Origin: an uncultured Rhodospirillaceae bacterium
GTDB lineage: Bacteria; Pseudomonadota; Alphaproteobacteria; Rhodospirillales; Magnetospirillaceae
Direction of reading: 5' to 3'
DNA: 64,000 bases
Assembly (NCBI GenBank): GCA_937887565.1
Contig: CALABS010000040.1
Location: forward strand, 106,698 to 170,697
Notes under the pieces: model-generated
Database searches by the model: none
The model's input: only the letters and a program-made list of their open reading frames with translations
What the model was told of the DNA's origin: nothing
Shown here: piece by piece, positions 27,395 through 36,683 of the stretch
Layout: every line of letters begins with the position of its first letter
Position numbering within the stretch: the stretch's first letter is position 1
Position numbers and translations under genes: made by a program

Positions 27395-27940
27395 ATGGCG
27401 AAGGCGCCCGCGAAGATCACGCCCCATTATCTCGAGAATGCCGCCCTGCATTACCTCGAACGCTTCGCCTCGTCCACCGCCAACCTGCGCCGGGTGCTGA
27501 TGCGCAAGGTCGACCGCTCGCTCGCGCATTGGGGCGGCGACCGCGCAGAAGCGGCGGCCGAGGTGGAGGCGGTGGTGGCGCGGCTGGCCGGGCTGGGCTG
27601 CCTGGACGACGCCGCCTATGCCGTCATGAAGGCGCGCGGCCTGAACCGCCGGGGCAAGGGCACCCGCGTGATCCGCCAGGCGCTGGCCGCCAAGGGGGTC
27701 GACGCCGACACCGCCGCCGCCGCCCTTGGCCGGCTGGCCGAGGAGGTGGCCGAGCCCGACCTCGCCGCCGCCGTCCGCCTGGCCCGCAAACGGCGCCTGG
27801 GACCCTTCCGCGCCCTGGAACATCGCGCCGAAATGCGGCACAAGGACCTGGCGGCGCTGGCGCGGGCGGGAATCGATCTCGATATCGCGCGCCGGGTGGT
27901 GGATGCCCGCGAACCCGAGGATCTGGAGGGCCTGGAATGA
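27395..27940 (+). CDS. recX: RecX-family regulatory protein
   Basis: Small helical protein that modulates RecA filaments; 181 residues from the ATG at 27395 (an in-frame ATG lies at 27383). The RecX three-helix repeats are seen around NAALHYLERFASSTANLRRVLMRKV and GLGCLDDAAYAVMKARGLNRRGKGTRVI. recA is not adjacent. The stop overlaps the next start (ATGA). Confidence 0.85.
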   Translation: MAKAPAKITPHYLENAALHYLERFASSTANLRRVLMRKVDRSLAHWGGDRAEAAAEVEAVVARLAGLGCLDDAAYAVMKARGLNRRGKGTRVIRQALAAKGVDADTAAAALGRLAEEVAEPDLAAAVRLARKRRLGPFRALEHRAEMRHKDLAALARAGIDLDIARRVVDAREPEDLEGLE

Positions 27941-28929
27941 CGGAGATCGACAAGTCGGTCGCCCCGGCCATGGAAGAAGCCGGCCTGGTTTACGCCTTCG
28001 CCGTCGACGGCGACCGGGCGCGGCCGTTCCATCCCAGCCACCCCGACGAGGCCCCCCGCGCCTACGCCTGGGTCCACGTCAACCTGTCCACCGAGCCCGG
28101 CCGCCAGTGGGTGTTGCGCCATGCGGGGCTGCCGCCGCAGCTGGCCGCCGTCTTCGTCGACCGCGCCCAGGAGCCCGGCGTGCAGGCCTTCGGCAACGGC
28201 TGCCTGATCGCGCTGGAGGACCGCCTCAAGGACTTCGACCAGAATACCCAGGAAATGAGCGACCTGCGCGTCTGGGTCGAGCGCGACCGCGTCGTCACCG
28301 GCCGCTGGAAGCCGCTGGCCGCCACCGACCGGCTGCGTTTCCGGCTGCAGGTGGGAACCGCTCCCGCCACGGCGGTGGCCATGGCCGGGGCGCTGCTGGA
28401 GGAGATCGCCGCCGACATCGAGGCCATCGCCGGTCGCACCCGCCGCCGCCTCGACATGCTGGAGGACGACGTCCTCGACGACGTGGCCGACGGCGTCGCC
28501 GCCGAACTTGGCGCAATCCGCCGCGAGGCCATCAAGCTGCGCCGCCGGGTGGTGCCGCTGCGGCAGATGCTCGGCCAGCTCGAGGCCAGCGTGCCCTGGG
28601 CCCGGAAGGACGACGTCCAGCGCTTCGACACCCTGCTGGGCCGCATCGAGCATGCCGGCGGCGAGGTGATGGAGGCCCTGGAGCAGGCCCGCCTCCTGCA
28701 GGACGAGTTCGCCGCCCGCAACGCCGAGCGGTCGGGCCGCAACCTCTACATCATCTCGGTGCTGACCGCCGTGCTGATGCCGCTCAACATCGTCACCGGC
28801 ATCTTCGGCATGAACGTCGCCGGGCTGCCCGGCCTGCACGACGGCGCCGCCTTCCTGTGGGTCATGCTCGGCATGGCCGCCCTGGCCGCCGGCGTGCTCG
28901 GCATCTTCAAGCTCAAGAACTGGTTCTGA
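27937..28929 (+). CDS. CorA-family metal transporter (ZntB-like)
   Basis: A 330-residue CorA/ZntB-type channel or transporter with a large cytoplasmic N-terminal domain, a long coiled helix (about 160-270) and two C-terminal membrane helices flanking the FGMNVAGLPG motif. The GMN followed by VAGLPG resembles ZntB (zinc) more than CorA, whose motif is usually YGMNF. The start overlaps recX. A second, CorA-like member is at 53489-54469. Confidence 0.87.
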   Translation: MTEIDKSVAPAMEEAGLVYAFAVDGDRARPFHPSHPDEAPRAYAWVHVNLSTEPGRQWVLRHAGLPPQLAAVFVDRAQEPGVQAFGNGCLIALEDRLKDFDQNTQEMSDLRVWVERDRVVTGRWKPLAATDRLRFRLQVGTAPATAVAMAGALLEEIAADIEAIAGRTRRRLDMLEDDVLDDVADGVAAELGAIRREAIKLRRRVVPLRQMLGQLEASVPWARKDDVQRFDTLLGRIEHAGGEVMEALEQARLLQDEFAARNAERSGRNLYIISVLTAVLMPLNIVTGIFGMNVAGLPGLHDGAAFLWVMLGMAALAAGVLGIFKLKNWF

Positions 28930-28966
28930 TACCGGCCAACTTCTGATTTGATTTGTTGGCCGGTAT
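28929..28966 (+). terminator. 12-bp hairpin after the ZntB-like gene
   Basis: ATACCGGCCAAC (28929-28940) pairs perfectly with GTTGGCCGGTAT (28955-28966) around an AT-rich 14-base loop, starting at the stop codon. The motif TTGGCCGGT recurs at 29042-29050 near the convergent mscS stop, so the interval to 29062 may terminate both genes. Nothing else is evident in it. Confidence 0.55.
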
Positions 28967-29062
28967 TCAGCCGCCACTGCGGCGGCGGCCAAGCGGCCGA
29001 ATGGCCGCGCCCGGCGAGGGACAATACAACCGGTCAATCCGTTGGCCGGTTGGTATCAGCAG

Positions 29063-31327
29063 TCAGCGTTCCGCCAGCTCCGGCATCGCGGCGGCGGGCG
29101 CCTCGCCCTTGCGCCCCTCGACCCGCAGCCGCATGGGCGGGGCATGGCCCTTCCTGTCCTCGCCGAACCACACCGTGGTCTGGGGGAAGGGGATTTCGAT
29201 CCCCAGCTCGTCGAAGCGCCTCTTCATGCGGCGGTTGAACTCGCGCATCACCGACCATTGCTTGATGGGCTGGGTCTTGAAGCGGACGCGGATGACCACC
29301 GCCGAGGCGTCGAAGCGGTCAACGCCGATCACCTCCATGGGTTCCAGGATCAGGGGGCCGAATTCGGGGTCGGCCCGCAGCTCCTCGTCCAGTCCCTTCA
29401 GCACGTCGGTGACGTGGTCGGTGTCCTCGCGGTAGGCGACGCCCACGTCGATGACGGCGCAGCTGAACTCCTTGGTCATGTTGACGATGGTTCCCACCGC
29501 GCTGAACGGGATGGTGTGGACGTTGCCGTTGAGGTCGCGCAGGCGGATGGCGCGGATGCTCATGGCCTCGACCACGCCGGCATGGGCGTCCAGCTTGACC
29601 ACGTCGCCCACCGAGATGGTGTCCTCGAACAGGATGAAGGCGCCGGTGATGACGTCCTGGACCAGCTTTTGCGACCCGAAGCCGATGGCGATGCCGATGA
29701 CGCCGGCGCCGGCCAGCAGCGGCGCGATGTTGACGCCCAGTTCCGACAGCACGATCAGGCCGACCACCACCACCAGCGCCACCATCAGGGCGTTGCGGGC
29801 CAGCGGCAGCAGGGTGCGGGCGCGGGCCGACCGCTCCAGCGGGTTGCCGTCGCCGTCGGTGGCCGCCATGTAGCGCTCGACCGCCCCCGAGACCAGTTCC
29901 CACACCACCAGCGCCGCCAGCAGGACGGCGGCGATGGTGATGCCCGAGGCCAGCACGTGCCGGCCAAGCTCCGAGGTCACCCAGGTGAAGGTCTCCAGGC
30001 CCCAGGCCTGCATCACCGCCAGAACGGTGGCGGCCACCACCACGGCGCGGAACGCCATGTGGAGGACGGGAAGGTAACGGTTGGCCCGCGTCTCCAGGCC
30101 GGGGAAGCGGTCCCGCGCCTCCTGGCTGACCGCGAAGCCGCGGTCGATGAGGCGGCGAAGGGCGGTCGAGACGAGGCCGGCCACGGTCAGGATCGCCACC
30201 GTCAGCAGGGTGGCGCGCAGGATGTATTCGAACCCGCCCCGGATGGGGATCGCCCACACGCCGTAGACCGCCGCCACATAGGCGATGGCCAGCACGTGCC
30301 AGATGTCGGCCAGCCGCCCGCTCACCGCCGTCAGGCGGCGGCCCCAGGCCCAGCGGTCGGCGGCGCGGCGGATGGCGGCGGCGACCTGGGTCCGGTTCTG
30401 GAGGATGAACACCACCAGCATGCCGGCGATGGCCAGGCCGATTCCCTTGAGCAGGGCGTTGAAGCCGGCGCGGGGCAGGCCGAGCAGCCGCGCCGCGTCG
30501 GCGATGAAATAGCCGAAGACGCAGACACCGGCCAGGCGGCGGGTCCAGATCACCAGATACTCGGCGGTCTCGTCGTCGACGGGCAGCAGGCGCAGGGTCG
30601 GCGTGCGCGGGGCCGCCAGCATGCGCGCCAGCACCACCAGCACCCGGACGCCGGCATAGGCGGTGATGACGGTGATGGCCGCCACCCGGACGTTGCCGGC
30701 CAGGCCCAGCAGGGTGGTGACGCCATAGGCGGCGGCGGCGAAGGCGCCGACCGGCACGATGTCCAGGAGCGCCCGCATGGCGGCCAGCGGCAGTCGCACC
30801 AGCAGCGGCGCCGCCTCGGCCGGCGCCGCCGATCGCCGCGTCCGGGCCAGAAGGAACGCCGCCACCCGCTCCGCCAGCGCGCCGGCGCCGAGCACCAGGC
30901 CGAGATGCATCAGCATGACGCCCCAGCGGTGCCGCGCCTGGGGATCGGCCACCTGGCCGGCGATCCAGTCGGCCAACCGCGGCAGGTCGCGCAGGTTGCC
31001 GACGGCGGCCAGGACGTCGTCGCCCATTTCGCCGATGGCGGTGGACAGCCCCTCCAGCAGGCCGTCGGCGGGTTCGGGCGCCTCCACCTGGCGCCTTGCC
31101 TCGACCAGGGCGCGCAGCTGCTCCACCAGCCGGGCGCGGGCCTGGTCGTCCTCCAGCGTCGAGACCAGCCGGTCGATCTCGTCGCCGGCCACGGCGGCGG
31201 GCGGGGGCCGGTCCGGGGCGCGGTCCTGGGCGGTGGCGGGGAAGGCCACCACCAGCAGCGACAGCGCGCTGGCGAAAAGGCTCGCGATCATGCCATGGTC
31301 GATCGCGCGGACGAGGTATCGCTTCAT
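29063..31327 (-). CDS. large MscS-family mechanosensitive channel
   Basis: A 754-residue inner-membrane protein: signal peptide, a periplasmic helical region (about 35-130), around ten membrane helices and a C-terminal MscS core. The pore helix AGAGVIGIAIGFGSQKLVQDVI is near 535-556, followed by the beta domain SVGDVVKLDAHAGVVEAMSIR. It is much longer than E. coli MscS (286) and closer in plan to YbdG/YjeP-like members. It is likely an osmotic safety valve. Convergent with the ZntB-like gene, divergent from arsC. Confidence 0.9.
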   Translation of the reverse strand: MKRYLVRAIDHGMIASLFASALSLLVVAFPATAQDRAPDRPPPAAVAGDEIDRLVSTLEDDQARARLVEQLRALVEARRQVEAPEPADGLLEGLSTAIGEMGDDVLAAVGNLRDLPRLADWIAGQVADPQARHRWGVMLMHLGLVLGAGALAERVAAFLLARTRRSAAPAEAAPLLVRLPLAAMRALLDIVPVGAFAAAAYGVTTLLGLAGNVRVAAITVITAYAGVRVLVVLARMLAAPRTPTLRLLPVDDETAEYLVIWTRRLAGVCVFGYFIADAARLLGLPRAGFNALLKGIGLAIAGMLVVFILQNRTQVAAAIRRAADRWAWGRRLTAVSGRLADIWHVLAIAYVAAVYGVWAIPIRGGFEYILRATLLTVAILTVAGLVSTALRRLIDRGFAVSQEARDRFPGLETRANRYLPVLHMAFRAVVVAATVLAVMQAWGLETFTWVTSELGRHVLASGITIAAVLLAALVVWELVSGAVERYMAATDGDGNPLERSARARTLLPLARNALMVALVVVVGLIVLSELGVNIAPLLAGAGVIGIAIGFGSQKLVQDVITGAFILFEDTISVGDVVKLDAHAGVVEAMSIRAIRLRDLNGNVHTIPFSAVGTIVNMTKEFSCAVIDVGVAYREDTDHVTDVLKGLDEELRADPEFGPLILEPMEVIGVDRFDASAVVIRVRFKTQPIKQWSVMREFNRRMKRRFDELGIEIPFPQTTVWFGEDRKGHAPPMRLRVEGRKGEAPAAAMPELAER

Positions 31328-31444
31328 GGCGGGCCTGTTCCTGCGGTCTGGGGAGCCACCGACCCTTAGGCCAGGAATTTGACCAAAGTGGGGCGCCTGC
31401 CCACCTTGGCCGCTGAAACCCGCCGAATCAAGGACCGATCGCCC

Positions 31445-31795
31445 ATGGCCGAGGTGACCATCTATCACAATCCCCGCTGCTCGAAGTCGCGCGAGACCCT
31501 GAAGCTGATCGAGGACCGGGGCATCATGCCCACCGTGGTCGAATACCTGAAGTCTCCCCCCACCGCCGACGAGCTTCGCCGGATCCTGGCGCTTCTCGGC
31601 AAGGCGCCGCGCGACATCCTGCGACGCAAGGAAGCCGCCGAGGCCGGCATCGATGCGGACACCCTGGACGACGAGGCGCTGCTCCGGGCCATGGTCGCCC
31701 GTCCGGCGGTGATCGAGCGCCCCATCGTGGTGGCCGGCGACAGGGCCGCCCTGGGCCGGCCGCCGGAAAGCGTGGCGGCGATCCTGGACCGGTGA
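31445..31795 (+). CDS. arsC: ArsC-family reductase (arsenate reductase-like)
   Basis: A 116-residue thioredoxin-fold protein of the ArsC/YfgD glutaredoxin-dependent type. The catalytic Cys is in YHNPRCSKSRETL near residue 12, and the C-terminal RPIVVAGDRAALGRPPE loop carries the expected Arg residues. There are no other ars genes nearby, so its role in arsenate resistance is uncertain. Confidence 0.87.
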   Translation: MAEVTIYHNPRCSKSRETLKLIEDRGIMPTVVEYLKSPPTADELRRILALLGKAPRDILRRKEAAEAGIDADTLDDEALLRAMVARPAVIERPIVVAGDRAALGRPPESVAAILDR

Positions 31796-31823
31796 GCGCG
31801 GCGAGGATGGCGGCGCCGGGCCG

Positions 31824-34154
31824 TCATCCGCACTTGGAATAGCCGCAGCTGGTGCAGGTGTCGCAGCCTTCCGAGCGGATCAGCGAGGGCTGGTTGCACT
31901 TGGGGCAGTGGCGCATTCCGCCGCCGCCCAGGTTCACCACCTTGCGCCCCTCGTGCCCGCGATCGTCGCGCGCCTCGGGCGGCTCGCGGGCGGCCTTGGG
32001 GTCGGGCAGGAAGCCGATGTCGATCATGTGCCGCTCGATGACGTCGCCGATGGCCGCCAGCAGCGACGGCACGTAGCGGCCGCCCACCCACTGGCCGCCC
32101 CTGGGATCGAACACCGCCTTCAGCTCCTCGACCACGAAGGCCACGTCGCCGCCGCGGCGGAACACCGCCGAGATCATCCGGGTCAGGCCGACGGTCCAGG
32201 CGAAGTGCTCCATGTTCTTCGAGTTGATGAACACCTCGAAGGGGCGGCGGCGGCCGTCCTGGATGATGTCGTTGATGGTGATGTACATGGCGTGGTCGGA
32301 GTCCGGCCACCGCACCTTGAAGGTGTTGCCGGGCAGCGCCTCGGGCCGGTCCAGCGGCCGGGTGAGGTGGATGACGGCCCCGGCCTCCAGATGGTCCTCG
32401 GGGCGGGGCTTGGGCGCCTCCAGCGGCAACTGGGGCTCGGACGCCTCGGCCTTGGCCTCCTTCTTGACCTCCAGCACGCTGCCGGTGACGTCGTTGGGGC
32501 GGTAGGTGGTGCAGCCCTTGCAGCCCAGCGCGTAGGCCTGCTCATAGACGTCGCGGAAGGCGTCGAAGCCGATGCTCTCGGGGACGTTGATGGTCTTGGA
32601 GATGGAGCTGTCGATGTATTTCTGGACCGCCGCCTGCATGACCACGTGGTCGGCCGGGGTCAGGCGCTGGGCGTCGACGAAATGGGTCGGCAGCGGCTGG
32701 CCGTCGCCCTTGAGGCGGCGGAACAGGCGATAGGCGTAGTCGGTGACCTCCTCCTCGCGGCGGCTGCCGTCGCGCTGCAGCACGTTGCGGGTGTAGGCGA
32801 AGCTGAACACCGGCTCCAGGCCCGACGACACGTTGTCGGCGAACAGCGAGATGGTGCCGGTGGGCGCGATGGAGGTCAGCAGCGCATTGCGGATGCCGTG
32901 CTGGCCGATGGCCTCGCGGACGTCGGCGTCCAGCGCCTGGACATTCTCGCCGGCCAGGTACTGGTCGCGGTCGAACAACGGGAAGGCACCCTTTTCCTTC
33001 GCCAGGTCCACCGACGCCAGATAGGCCTCGCGGCGCAGGACGGCTATCCATCGCTCGGTCAGGCGCACCGCCTCCTTGCCGCCGTAGCGGGCGCCGCACA
33101 GGATCAGCGCGTCGGCCAGCCCCGTGATGCCCAGGCCGATGCGCCGCTTGGCCTTGGCCTCGCGCTCGTGGGCGGGCAGGGGATAGCGCGACACGTCGAT
33201 GACGTCGTCCATCATGCGCACGGCGATGCGGGTGACGCGCCGCAACTCGTCGATGTCCAGCCGCGCGCCGTCCTCGAACGGGTCCACCACCAGCCGCGCC
33301 AGGTTCACCGAGCCCAGCAGGCACACCCCGTAGGCCGGAAGCGGCTGTTCGCCGCAGGGATTGGTGGCGTGGATGGTCTCGCAGTAGTGAAGGTTGTTCA
33401 GCCGGTTGATGCGGTCGATGAAGATGACGCCCGGCTCGGCATAGGCGTAGGTGGCGCGCATGATCCTGTCCCACAGCGCCCGCGCCGGCAGCGACCGGTA
33501 GACCGTGCCGTTGAATTTCAGCTCCCAGGCCTGGTCGTGGCGAACCGCCTCCATGAAGGCGTCGGTGACCAGGACCGACAGGTTGAACATGCGCAGGCGC
33601 CCCGGTTCCTGCTTGGCGTCGATGAATGCCTCGATGTCGGGATGGTCGCAGCGCATGGTGGCCATCATGGCGCCCCGGCGCGAGCCGGCGCTCATGATGG
33701 TCTTGCACATGGAATCCCACACGTCCATGAACGACAGCGGCCCCGAGGCGTCGGCGCCCACCCCCTTCACCGGCGCCCCCTTGGGGCGGATGGTGGAGAA
33801 GTCGTAGCCGATGCCGCCGCCCTGCTGCATGGTCAGGGCGGCCTCCTTCAGGTGCTCGAAGATGCCGGCCATGTCGTCGGGGATGTCGCCCATGACGAAG
33901 CAGTTGAACAAGGTGACGCGGCGGTCGGTGCCGGCGCCCGAGACGATGCGCCCGGCCGGCAGGAACTTGAATCCCTCCATTGCGGAATAGAAGGATCCCT
34001 CGTGGAGGTCGGCATCCTTCTCCACCGCGGCGAGTGCCCGCGCGACACGGCGCCAGGTGTCCTCGATGGTCTTGTCCACAGGCTGTCCCTCGGCCGTCTT
34101 CAGCCGGTACTTCATGTCCCAGATCTGCTGGGAGATGGAGGCCACCTGCGTCAT
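31824..34154 (-). CDS. nrdJ: adenosylcobalamin-dependent (class II) ribonucleotide reductase
   Basis: Reduces ribonucleotides to deoxyribonucleotides using coenzyme B12; oxygen-independent; 776 residues. Active-site features are the cysteine motifs in TLFNCFVMGDIPDD and NPCGEQPLPAYGVCLLGSVNL, and the loop APTGTISLFADNVSSGLEPVF. A C-terminal Cys-rich segment (HCPKCNQPSLIR, then CDTCTSCGYSKCG) probably shuttles electrons or binds zinc. It depends on the B12 pathway encoded elsewhere in this window. A promoter and several DnaA boxes lie upstream. Confidence 0.97.
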   Translation of the reverse strand: MTQVASISQQIWDMKYRLKTAEGQPVDKTIEDTWRRVARALAAVEKDADLHEGSFYSAMEGFKFLPAGRIVSGAGTDRRVTLFNCFVMGDIPDDMAGIFEHLKEAALTMQQGGGIGYDFSTIRPKGAPVKGVGADASGPLSFMDVWDSMCKTIMSAGSRRGAMMATMRCDHPDIEAFIDAKQEPGRLRMFNLSVLVTDAFMEAVRHDQAWELKFNGTVYRSLPARALWDRIMRATYAYAEPGVIFIDRINRLNNLHYCETIHATNPCGEQPLPAYGVCLLGSVNLARLVVDPFEDGARLDIDELRRVTRIAVRMMDDVIDVSRYPLPAHEREAKAKRRIGLGITGLADALILCGARYGGKEAVRLTERWIAVLRREAYLASVDLAKEKGAFPLFDRDQYLAGENVQALDADVREAIGQHGIRNALLTSIAPTGTISLFADNVSSGLEPVFSFAYTRNVLQRDGSRREEEVTDYAYRLFRRLKGDGQPLPTHFVDAQRLTPADHVVMQAAVQKYIDSSISKTINVPESIGFDAFRDVYEQAYALGCKGCTTYRPNDVTGSVLEVKKEAKAEASEPQLPLEAPKPRPEDHLEAGAVIHLTRPLDRPEALPGNTFKVRWPDSDHAMYITINDIIQDGRRRPFEVFINSKNMEHFAWTVGLTRMISAVFRRGGDVAFVVEELKAVFDPRGGQWVGGRYVPSLLAAIGDVIERHMIDIGFLPDPKAAREPPEARDDRGHEGRKVVNLGGGGMRHCPKCNQPSLIRSEGCDTCTSCGYSKCG

Positions 34155-34253
34155 TCCACCGTCCTTTGCCGTTCGATCCCGGCCCGCGGGCCATGGCGTG
34201 CAAATTTGTTAAAAAGCGCCGAAACCTTGGGCTTTCGCCCGGGGCAGGCCGGC

Positions 34254-34283
34254 AGTCTAGGCCGCCTTGGGGATCGCCGTCAA
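34254..34283 (-). promoter_or_regulatory. promoter of nrdJ
   Basis: On the minus strand the -35 is TTGACG (34278-34283), the spacer is 18 bases and the -10 is TAGACT (34254-34259), giving a leader of about 90 bases. No B12 box is visible in the leader. Confidence 0.5.
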
Positions 34284-34301
34284 GCGGATGTTCTCTTTAC
34301 G

Positions 34302-34421
34302 TTTCCACAGGGCAAGTCGTTGATTTCCTGTCTTCAAATCGACTTATTCCGGTTTTCCCACTTATCCACACGACGCGGGTAGGGATTCACCCCTCCCGCC
34401 GACTCCACAGACTTATCCACA
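34302..34421. promoter_or_regulatory. cluster of DnaA boxes upstream of nrdJ
   Basis: The perfect DnaA box TTATCCACA occurs at 34362-34370 and 34413-34421. Degenerate versions are GTTTCCACA (34301-34309) and GACTCCACA (34401-34409). All have the same orientation, within unusually AT-rich DNA (about 34290-34360). They lie 20 to 140 bases upstream of the nrdJ -35. DnaA control of a ribonucleotide reductase gene is known for E. coli nrdAB. An origin function is a less likely alternative. Confidence 0.7.
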
Positions 34422-34432
34422 GGCATGTGGTG

Positions 34433-35164
34433 TTACCGGGGCAGATGGTGGTGGCGGTCCCGCGCCTCGGCGACCAGACGGGCGGTGGCGGTCTCGATGC
34501 GGGCCTGGAGTTCGGCCATGAACGCCTTGCGGTCGAGCCCCGGCGCGATGGGGTCGAGGAACTCCACCACCACGGTGCCGGGCCGCTTGGCGAGGCCGCC
34601 CCGGCCCCAGTACAGGCCCGAATTGATCGCCACCGGCACGCAGGGAAGGCCGAGGGCGCCGTAGAGCATGGCGACGCCGGTATGGTAGTCGGGAGCCTTG
34701 CCGACGGCCATGCGGTGGCCCTCGGGGAAGATCAGGACCTGGCGCCCGGCCGCCGCGGCTGCCTCGGCGCCCTTGACCATGGATTTCAGCGCCTTGGTGC
34801 CGGCGGCCCGGTCGATGGCGATCACTCCCGACTTGGCCAGGTACCAGCCGAAGATGGGAATGCGCAGCAGCTCCCGCTTCAGAATCACTGCCGGGTCGTC
34901 GAGAATCAGGCGGAAGGCGAAGGTCTCGAAGGTGGATTGGTGCTTGGACGCTACCAAGGCGGCGCCCCGGGGGACGGTTCCGCGCACCTCGTAGCCCAGC
35001 CCGCACAACAGGCGCAGGAAGACGAACACTCCCCCGAGCCAGAACCGCGCCGCCGCCACCGCCGGGCCGCGCGGGCCGGCCAGGGCGGGCAGGAACAAGA
35101 TGCCGAGGACGAGCGTCCACGCCCACAGGACGAGGATGAACAGGGCGGAGCGGAAAGCGGTCAC
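34433..35164 (-). CDS. plsC: 1-acyl-sn-glycerol-3-phosphate acyltransferase
   Basis: Acylates lysophosphatidate to phosphatidate in phospholipid synthesis; 243 residues. It has an N-terminal membrane anchor, the acyltransferase motif KHQSTFET near 78 (the alphaproteobacterial variant of HX4D), GVIAIDR near 118 and IFPEGHR near 151. The start is a GTG overlapping the YdcF-like stop. It is the last gene of a minus-strand run ftsE-ftsX-ydcF-plsC, all overlapping. Confidence 0.92.
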   Translation of the reverse strand: MTAFRSALFILVLWAWTLVLGILFLPALAGPRGPAVAAARFWLGGVFVFLRLLCGLGYEVRGTVPRGAALVASKHQSTFETFAFRLILDDPAVILKRELLRIPIFGWYLAKSGVIAIDRAAGTKALKSMVKGAEAAAAAGRQVLIFPEGHRMAVGKAPDYHTGVAMLYGALGLPCVPVAINSGLYWGRGGLAKRPGTVVVEFLDPIAPGLDRKAFMAELQARIETATARLVAEARDRHHHLPR

Positions 35165-35793
35165 GGGGTGGGCCTCTTCGGCAGGAACCAATGGCGGACG
35201 ATGGCGGCCAGATACTTCGAATACTCGGTGGCGAGCAAGGCCGCCGTTCCCGGCCACCGCCACCATTCGCGGCTCTTGACCGCGTCGGGGAACACCGGAT
35301 GCGCCACCACGACGGCGTCGGGCAGGGCGTGGCGCAGTTCCAGCAGGCCGCGCGGCATGTGGTAGGCGCCGGTGACCAGGCGCAACGACGTGAAGCCCTC
35401 GCGCCACATCCACTGGGCGGTCTCGGCGGCGTTGCCCACCGTGTCGGGGGCGGCGTAGCCCAGCGCGACGCAGCATTCCAGTCCCGGCCGCGCCTCGGTC
35501 ACGCGCAGGATTTCCGCCATGTCCACGTCGTGGTGGACGCCCGAGATGAACAGCTTGCGGCCCAGCCCGTCCTCGAGGAGCTGCATGCCGGTGGCCAGGC
35601 GCTCGCTGCCGCCGGTCAGCACGACGATGGCGTCGGTACGGGTGGAGGCATCCTCCACCCGGCTGGGGACCGTGGTGGCGAACCACAAGAAGCCGGCGCA
35701 CCACGCCAGCGCCAGGCCCAGAAGGGCGCCGACGCCCAGGCCGGCGGCCCGGAGCCCCCTGCGGGCGCGGAAGATCGGCCTCTTGGTCCTCAT
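35161..35793 (-). CDS. YdcF/SanA-like DUF218 protein
   Basis: A 210-residue membrane-anchored protein. A basic N-terminus and one helix (LGVGALLGLALAWCAGFLWF) are followed by a DUF218 domain (AIVVLTGGSERLATGMQLLE, GYAAPDTVGNAAETAQW, LVTGAYHMPRGLLEL). Family members are linked to envelope integrity, but the reaction is unknown. Overlaps ftsX and plsC by four bases. Confidence 0.87.
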   Translation of the reverse strand: MRTKRPIFRARRGLRAAGLGVGALLGLALAWCAGFLWFATTVPSRVEDASTRTDAIVVLTGGSERLATGMQLLEDGLGRKLFISGVHHDVDMAEILRVTEARPGLECCVALGYAAPDTVGNAAETAQWMWREGFTSLRLVTGAYHMPRGLLELRHALPDAVVVAHPVFPDAVKSREWWRWPGTAALLATEYSKYLAAIVRHWFLPKRPTP

Positions 35794-36683
35794 GGCAGCC
35801 GCGCCAGGGCGGCGTGGACGGTCAGCCGCGCCGTCACCATGGCCAGCACCGCCGCCCCCAGCGGCAGCAGTCCGATGGCGACGAAGCCGGTCAGCGGCAG
35901 GCTGAGCTGGGGCAGGAAGCCACCTTCCAGGCGGTGGGCCGCCCAGCCGATGGCGGTCAGCGCCGGCACCGCCATGCCCAGGCCCAGCAGTCCGCCGGCG
36001 AAGGCCAGCGCGAAGGCGCGATCGGCGAACTGGCGGGCGATGTAGTCGTCCTGGGCTCCGATCAGGTGCAGCACCTCGATCAGGCCATGATGAACCGCGA
36101 GCCCGGTGCGGGTGGCATAGACCACCGTCGCCGAGGTCACCGTGCCGATCAGGGCGACGATGCCGATGGCCAGCCATTCGATGGTGCGCGACAGGTTGAT
36201 CAGCCGCGACAGCCACACCCGGTGGTCGTCGAGGCTGGCGCCGGGGACCTTGCGCGCCAGCACGTCCGAGACCTCGGCCAGGTCCACCACCCGGTTGGGA
36301 TCGACGGTGACGTCGATCAGGCGCGGCAGCGGCAGGTCGCGGACCACCTCGGTGCTGCCCAGCCACGGCTCCAGCAGCGCCAGCGTCTGGGTCTTGTCCA
36401 GCGCGTGGGCGGCGGTGACGCCGGGGACGCGGCGCATCAGGTCGACGGCGTCGCGCACCCGCTCCTCGGTCAGCGCGTCACCGTTCTCGCCCGCCACCGG
36501 CTCCACCTGCACGGTCAGGGTCCCCGACACGTCGTGGTCCCAGCGCGCGATCAGGCCGCCCAGGGCGAACACCCCGGCCACCGCCACGGCGGCGAGAAAG
36601 GTCATCAACGCCACCAGCCACGGCAGGAACCGGCTGGTGGCGTCGCCCTTGAGCGGCAGGTCGGAGTGGCGTCCCAGCATCAT
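35790..36683 (-). CDS. ftsX: cell-division ABC transporter permease FtsX
   Basis: Inner-membrane subunit of FtsEX, which links the Z-ring to periplasmic peptidoglycan hydrolases; 297 residues. There is a first helix at about 20-45, a large periplasmic loop (about 50-170), then three helices including the region RTGLAVHHGLIEVLHLIGAQDDYIARQF typical of FtsX. Two adjacent ATGs (36683 and 36680) can serve as start; the first overlaps the ftsE stop. Confidence 0.93.
   Translation of the reverse strand: MMLGRHSDLPLKGDATSRFLPWLVALMTFLAAVAVAGVFALGGLIARWDHDVSGTLTVQVEPVAGENGDALTEERVRDAVDLMRRVPGVTAAHALDKTQTLALLEPWLGSTEVVRDLPLPRLIDVTVDPNRVVDLAEVSDVLARKVPGASLDDHRVWLSRLINLSRTIEWLAIGIVALIGTVTSATVVYATRTGLAVHHGLIEVLHLIGAQDDYIARQFADRAFALAFAGGLLGLGMAVPALTAIGWAAHRLEGGFLPQLSLPLTGFVAIGLLPLGAAVLAMVTARLTVHAALARLP

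Noticed and set aside
29042..31369. 775-codon plus-strand frame opposite the MscS gene
   Set aside because: Low-complexity antisense frame rich in His, Gln, Arg and Gly; the MscS reading is clear on the other strand.
34302..34421. Chromosomal replication origin
   Set aside because: Too few DnaA boxes, no adjacent dnaA, hemE or parAB genes; regulation of nrdJ explains the sites better, although this is not excluded.
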